64,000 nucleotides of DNA. Origin: Leptodactylus fallax. Its lineage: Eukaryota; Chordata; Amphibia; Anura; Leptodactylidae. A program made the position numbers and the translations under genes. The notes under the pieces are model-generated. The model had not been told where the DNA came from, made no database searches, and was given only the letters and a program-made list of their open reading frames with translations. Shown piece after piece: positions 60,502-64,000 of the stretch. The DNA is taken from assembly GCA_947044405.1 (NCBI GenBank), contig CAMRHE010000333.1, positions 1,550,001 through 1,614,000 on the forward strand, written 5' to 3'. Each line of letters starts with the position of its first letter. The stretch's first letter is position 1.

Positions 60502-60945
60502 ATCTGCCTCCCATTGATTTGAATGGGAGTCAGCAACAGAGGCTATTGAATGGAGCTAATCGGTGTGCTGACCTGCAGTAGAAACTGTGTGTGAAACCGT
60601 GGCAGAGATCCAAGACTTAGCTTTGGATCTCAGACCATGGACTCCATGGGAAAGAACCCTCGGTCTTTACTTATCTCTTAGCTCCTCTTGTATTCAGGAC
60701 CCTGGCCTACACAGAAGTCCTTATACCAGCCAGTCTTAGGAAGTAATATGTGACGCAGCAGCACAATGTCCCAATGTTAGGCTTCTAACCCTTCCAGAAC
60801 CACAGACGATTTACAAAACCTTTGTTGGGGACCCATGAAAATTCAAGGTTGTATGGAAAGCTGGTTAGGAAGCATTGCTCTATTCTGTGGTATTCTACCA
60901 TCTACCATTGCTTGTATTATGGGTTTATACCATGTAGCTGTATGG
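60502..60945. other. Anonymous DNA
   Basis: Nothing recognised. Confidence 0.4.
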
Positions 60946-61165
60946 TTTTAAAGGGTTATTCCAATGACAACAAGTTACTTTTGGATAAGGAGTAACTTGC
61001 TGATCGGTGGGAGTCTGATGTGTGTTTTGCCCTCCAGTTTGAATGGAGTGGCAGATCAGAAATGTGCAACACTGCTCCATTCATTTCAATGGGAACTGAC
61101 AAATATAGCCAAAGTTATCTATATAGGAGGTGACTTGATATTGGAATACCTCTCTAATGTTTTGG
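60946..61165. mobile_element. Palindromic MITE, gggttattccaatgac type
   Basis: The left end aaagggttattccaatgaca and right motif (inverted) gaggtattccaatatcaagt flank cttgctgatcggtgggagtc and aatggagtggcagatcag, the usual interior of this frog repeat type. Confidence 0.65.
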
Positions 61166-61513
61166 TGAAATTATAATTTTTTTTTTTTTTTGATTTCTGA
61201 TATATATTGTGCTGTATACTCTGAAGGCATAGTTTGCTTATGGCCTAATAGTACTGTGAGCAAGCAAAGGGATAGGAGGGGTCCTAGTCCCTGGAAACCC
61301 CTGGTGAGCAATTCAGAAAAATATATACTGAGTTTAATATTTCCCTTTGCAGTGTCCCCCTGAATATGCCCCACATTGTAATGTCCTTCTGAACATGCCC
61401 CACTGTAAGATGTCTCCCTCCTGCTACCCGCACATTATAATTCCCTCTTAAATATGCCCCATTGTATAATGTGCCCCTGAATATGCCCCCACAGTATAAT
61501 GAGATCACTACAC
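61166..61513. repeat. T run and degenerate tandem repeat before the hAT element
   Basis: After a T run at 61177-61191, units like aatatgccccacattgtaat and aacatgccccactgtaagat recur four or five times at 61350-61500. The same kind of sequence reappears inside the neighbouring hAT-type element. Confidence 0.55.
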
Positions 61514-61551
61514 CAGAGCCGTAGCTAGGGGTTCAGCACGGGGGGGGCGAA

Positions 61552-61582
61552 CATGTCCAAGTGGGCCCCCCACTTGGACATG
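61552..61582. repeat. Perfect 14-bp hairpin
   Basis: The arms catgtccaagtggg and cccacttggacatg are separated by only three C. It lies just inside the left end of the hAT-type element. Confidence 0.85.
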
Positions 61583-61789
61583 ACCGTATACCGATACTAT
61601 CAGTATACGGTCAGCGTATAGTGGTATATAGCGGCTCTACACAGGGCTCTGCAGACGATCTAGGTGAATACAGGGCAGTAACATTTAGTGACTTACAGGT
61701 GATGTCTCTAACTATTCGTTCACATTCCCCATCTCTTTCATCTGGAAATCTCAGCATATCCGTTGTGCATATTTTACTGCAAAGTGGGG

Positions 61790-62110
61790 ATGGGATGGGG
61801 CCCCATGTGGCGAAAACCCACAGAAAAAAACCATGGCATTTTAGCAAATCCCATCCACACATTGCGGAAAAATATGTGCAGCAGACGCACTGCAATTTCC
61901 AAAACCGTTGCGGTTTTGGAAATTGCAGCATGTCAATATACCTACAGAAACACTGGTGGTTTCCAATAGGTGTATTAAAAACAGAAAGTCCACAGGGGAA
62001 TCCTCTGCGGACCTTCTGTGAAAAGTGCGCGGGAAAACCACAATGTTACCGCCGGGTTTTTCCTGCAGCCCGCTACGGGGGACTTAGTCTTAGTAAAGCC
62101 CTAGTGCAAC
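61790..62110. mobile_element. Nested MITE, ggctaaggcccca family
   Basis: Gatggggccccatgtggcga at the left, the central aaaccgttgcggttttggaa, and ccgctacgggggacttagt at the right match the family order at 60123. It lies wholly within the hAT-type element and therefore inserted later or was carried along. Confidence 0.75.
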
Positions 62111-62129
62111 TTTAAATTAATTGCCCCCT

Positions 62130-62600
62130 CATATTATGCCCCTGACATAAATACTGCACCTCTAATGACTCCTATATCAATGACCACCCCCTCATGTTCA
62201 TAATGCCTCCTAATATAAATGATGCCCCCTGATGGCCCCTTATATAAATAACCTCCCCTCTTGTATTCATAATGCCCCCCAATAACCCTTATATAAATGA
62301 ACCCCCCATTGTCATAATGTCCCCGAATGAATCCTTCCTTTATAGTTATATTCCCCCTCCTAACCACCCCTTATACTATTACATACCTTCCAACTTTCAA
62401 AGGACAGAAAGAGGGACAAAATATATGGTGTGCTATGCGTGCCACAGCAAATTTAGCTCCACCCACTTCAGTTGACTCCACCCATTATCATCTATTTTTC
62501 CATGTGCTGCCACACAGTATAATTCTCCTACAGTAACCCTAACATTATATGCCCCCACATTATAATGTTCTCCTCCAATTGCCCCACAGTATTAAATCCC
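62130..62600. repeat. Degenerate tandem repeat, ataatgccccc units
   Basis: Phrases such as cataatgcctcctaatataa, cataatgccccccaataacc and tcataatgtccccgaatga recur with steps of roughly 25-60 bp. Strongly diverged and non-coding. Confidence 0.65.
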
Positions 62601-62609
62601 TCTAATTGT

Positions 62610-62860
62610 GCCCCAGTTTAAACTGGCGGAAACTAGAGGGGGACATTAAACTGGGGCAGCTGTAGGGTGACATTAAACTATGGGCAGTTGTAGGGTGACA
62701 TTAAACAGTGGGGGTAGTTGGAGGGGGACATTAAACTGGGGGCAACTAGAGGCAGACATGTCCCCCTCCAGCTACCCCCCACAGTTTAATGTCCTCCTCC
62801 AGTTGCCCCCAGTTTAATGTCACCCTCCATCTGCTCCCCAGATGAATGTCCCCCTCATCT
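62610..62860. repeat. Inverted minisatellite (tandem units facing each other)
   Basis: Four units like ggacattaaactgggggcaa in one direction are followed, from about 62762, by units in the other direction (ccccagtttaatgtcaccct). The two sides are reverse complements, so the 250-bp stretch can fold into a large hairpin. Confidence 0.82.
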
Positions 62861-63648
62861 GCCACCATCTTAATGTCCCCTTTATCAGCCCCCAGTTTAA
62901 TGTCCCCTTTTATCTGCCTTCAGTTTATCTGGCCCCTACATCTGCCCCCAGTTCCCCCCTCTTGCTTACACATGCTGTGTCTCTGTCTCTTCGATCACTC
63001 TCTGTTCCCAGCTTTCTGTGTAACATCAGTCTGTCCCGCAGTATCCAGAATAGCTCCGCCCACACAAAAGTCTGATCACATGGTCATGACGTCATCAAAG
63101 GTCCTTTACCCACTAGGATTTAGCATATACCATTTACACTATCCTAATAAAGTTTTTTAACAGCAAAACACTTCAGGGACATAGCGGGACAAACTATAAG
63201 CTATGCTGGACCGCGGGACAGCTGTGTAAAATCAGGACTCCCCCACTGGAAGCTATGCTATTAATATACCCATGAAAAAAAAAAAGTCATACTCACCTAT
63301 ATGCAATCCTGATGAATGGAGCTGCCCCTTCCTCCTGGTCCACGCACAGGACGTCTGTGTCTGAGCGCAGGCGGCGCGATGTTGTGACGTCTGAGTGCCG
63401 CCCGTGCTGAGAAGCAGACATCTGTCTGTGGTCTCAGCGTCTTGTAAACTGCAGGCCTCTATTGGCTTGCAATTTACAATATTGTTAAGTTGCAGGAAGC
63501 GCTTTAACTAGATCAGTGTCTGCAGACACCGATCTAGTTAGAAGTAAAGGATGTATTAATGGCGGCCCCGGGGTGGGCCCTAAAGAGTCAGTGGGCCCAG
63601 GGCAGCCGCCCCCTCTGCCCCCCCGCTAGCTACGCCTCTGCACTACAC

Positions 63649-63813
63649 TATGCCTATTGCTCCCAAGGTATGAATAGGACACCCAGTACGTGAGCTTAGA
63701 TCTTGGGGACAACCCATGTAGAACAGCACTAGCACAGGTTTCAACAAGGCATAAAGTTAGAGTTGCAGATATGATGCTTGTGTAAAATACATATGACAGC
63801 TTTTGGTGTAGAC
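63649..63813. other. Spacer between two hAT-type elements
   Basis: Nothing recognised. Confidence 0.4.
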
Positions 63814-64000
63814 CAGGGGTCAACAATCCCTAGCATGGCAGTGCTGCTCCAGGTTGCAATTTCTCTCAATCAAAGGAGAGGATGCACTGAGGTGGAGAGT
63901 ATCAGGCATGATGTACTAGTGTCAGAGGACAGCAACTGCATGTACAAAATATAATATGGCAGCTAAAATTGCCTTTGTTCATTTCAACAAAACTGGAAAG
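63814..64000. mobile_element. hAT element, same family as 25963, cut by window end
   Basis: It begins caggggtcaacaatccc and later has gtcagaggacagcaactgca and aatataatatggcagctaaa, as in the copy at 25963-26735 (gtcagaggacagcaactgcc at 26164). The right end lies beyond the window. Confidence 0.88.

Larger units (their letters stand above)
61514..63640. mobile_element. hAT-type element of 2.1 kb, perfect 8-bp TSD
   Basis: The ends cagagccgtagctagggg and (inverted) cagaggcgtagctagcgggg delimit it. The exact 8-bp duplication cactacac lies at 61506-61513 and 63641-63648. The interior holds no transposase; it contains a nested MITE (61790-62110), cccc-ataatg tandem units (62130-62600) and an inverted minisatellite (62610-62860). 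A mosaic non-autonomous element of this size is unusual. Confidence 0.9.

Overview
The window looks like nuclear DNA of an amphibian, most likely a frog. It is not bacterial or viral. Coding sequence is sparse, a vertebrate-type spliced exon with a CpG-rich start is present, and most of the rest is transposon and tandem-repeat DNA. The mix includes Tc1-like elements with degenerate DDE transposases, many short palindromic elements with TIRs such as ggctaggttcacac or ggctaaggcccca, a Ty3/gypsy element and hAT elements. The anuran assignment rests on my familiarity with these repeat families and was not searched.

Only two stretches look like real or possibly real cellular genes. (1) 7966-8358 (minus) is the first coding exon of an SLC22A5/SLC22A4-type carnitine/organic cation transporter. 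It has a clean splice donor and a CpG-rich region at its 5' side; the rest of the gene runs off the left edge. (2) 29652-31654 (plus) is a two-exon ORF for a 257-residue MADF-domain protein with a BESS-like tail. It is intact across its predicted intron and is either a transposon accessory gene or a gene derived from one.

Layout: 1-7.9 kb is transporter intron with a Tc1-like IR/DR element (3063-4309), a Tc1-type MITE (4443-4818) and a small minisatellite. 7.9-8.9 kb holds the transporter exon and CpG island. 9.0-10.8 kb is minisatellite A (about 30 bp) and 11.2-15.2 kb is minisatellite B (29 bp). 16-18.8 kb has SINE-like copies, a palindromic MITE and a Tc1-like element. 18.96-21.28 kb is a DNA transposon with 12-bp TIRs and a broken ORF of a family I cannot name. 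21.8-23.1 kb is a MITE cluster. 23.5-25.8 kb is a Tc1-like element carrying a second Tc1-like element. 25.96-26.74 kb is a hAT element with a perfect 8-bp TSD. 26.8-27.4 kb is an old tandem repeat. 28.6-29.5 kb is a dead Tc1-like element. 29.6-31.9 kb is the MADF gene. 34.1-35.0 kb is a mariner-like remnant. 35.46-42.86 kb is a very young Ty3/gypsy element (minus) with near-identical 1-kb LTRs. 42.9-44.5 kb is an L1/Tx1-like remnant split by a TTAA-flanked MITE. 46.9-50.9 kb is minisatellite C (28 bp). 51-61.5 kb is mostly anonymous DNA with MITEs. 61.51-63.64 kb is a second hAT-type element with a perfect 8-bp TSD, and a third hAT copy starts at 63814.

No rRNA or tRNA gene and no CRISPR array was seen. 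The most unusual items are the unnamed TIR-bounded transposon with its odd ORF, the nested Tc1 pair with a precise empty-site comparison, the higher-order structure of minisatellite B, and the intact MADF gene.
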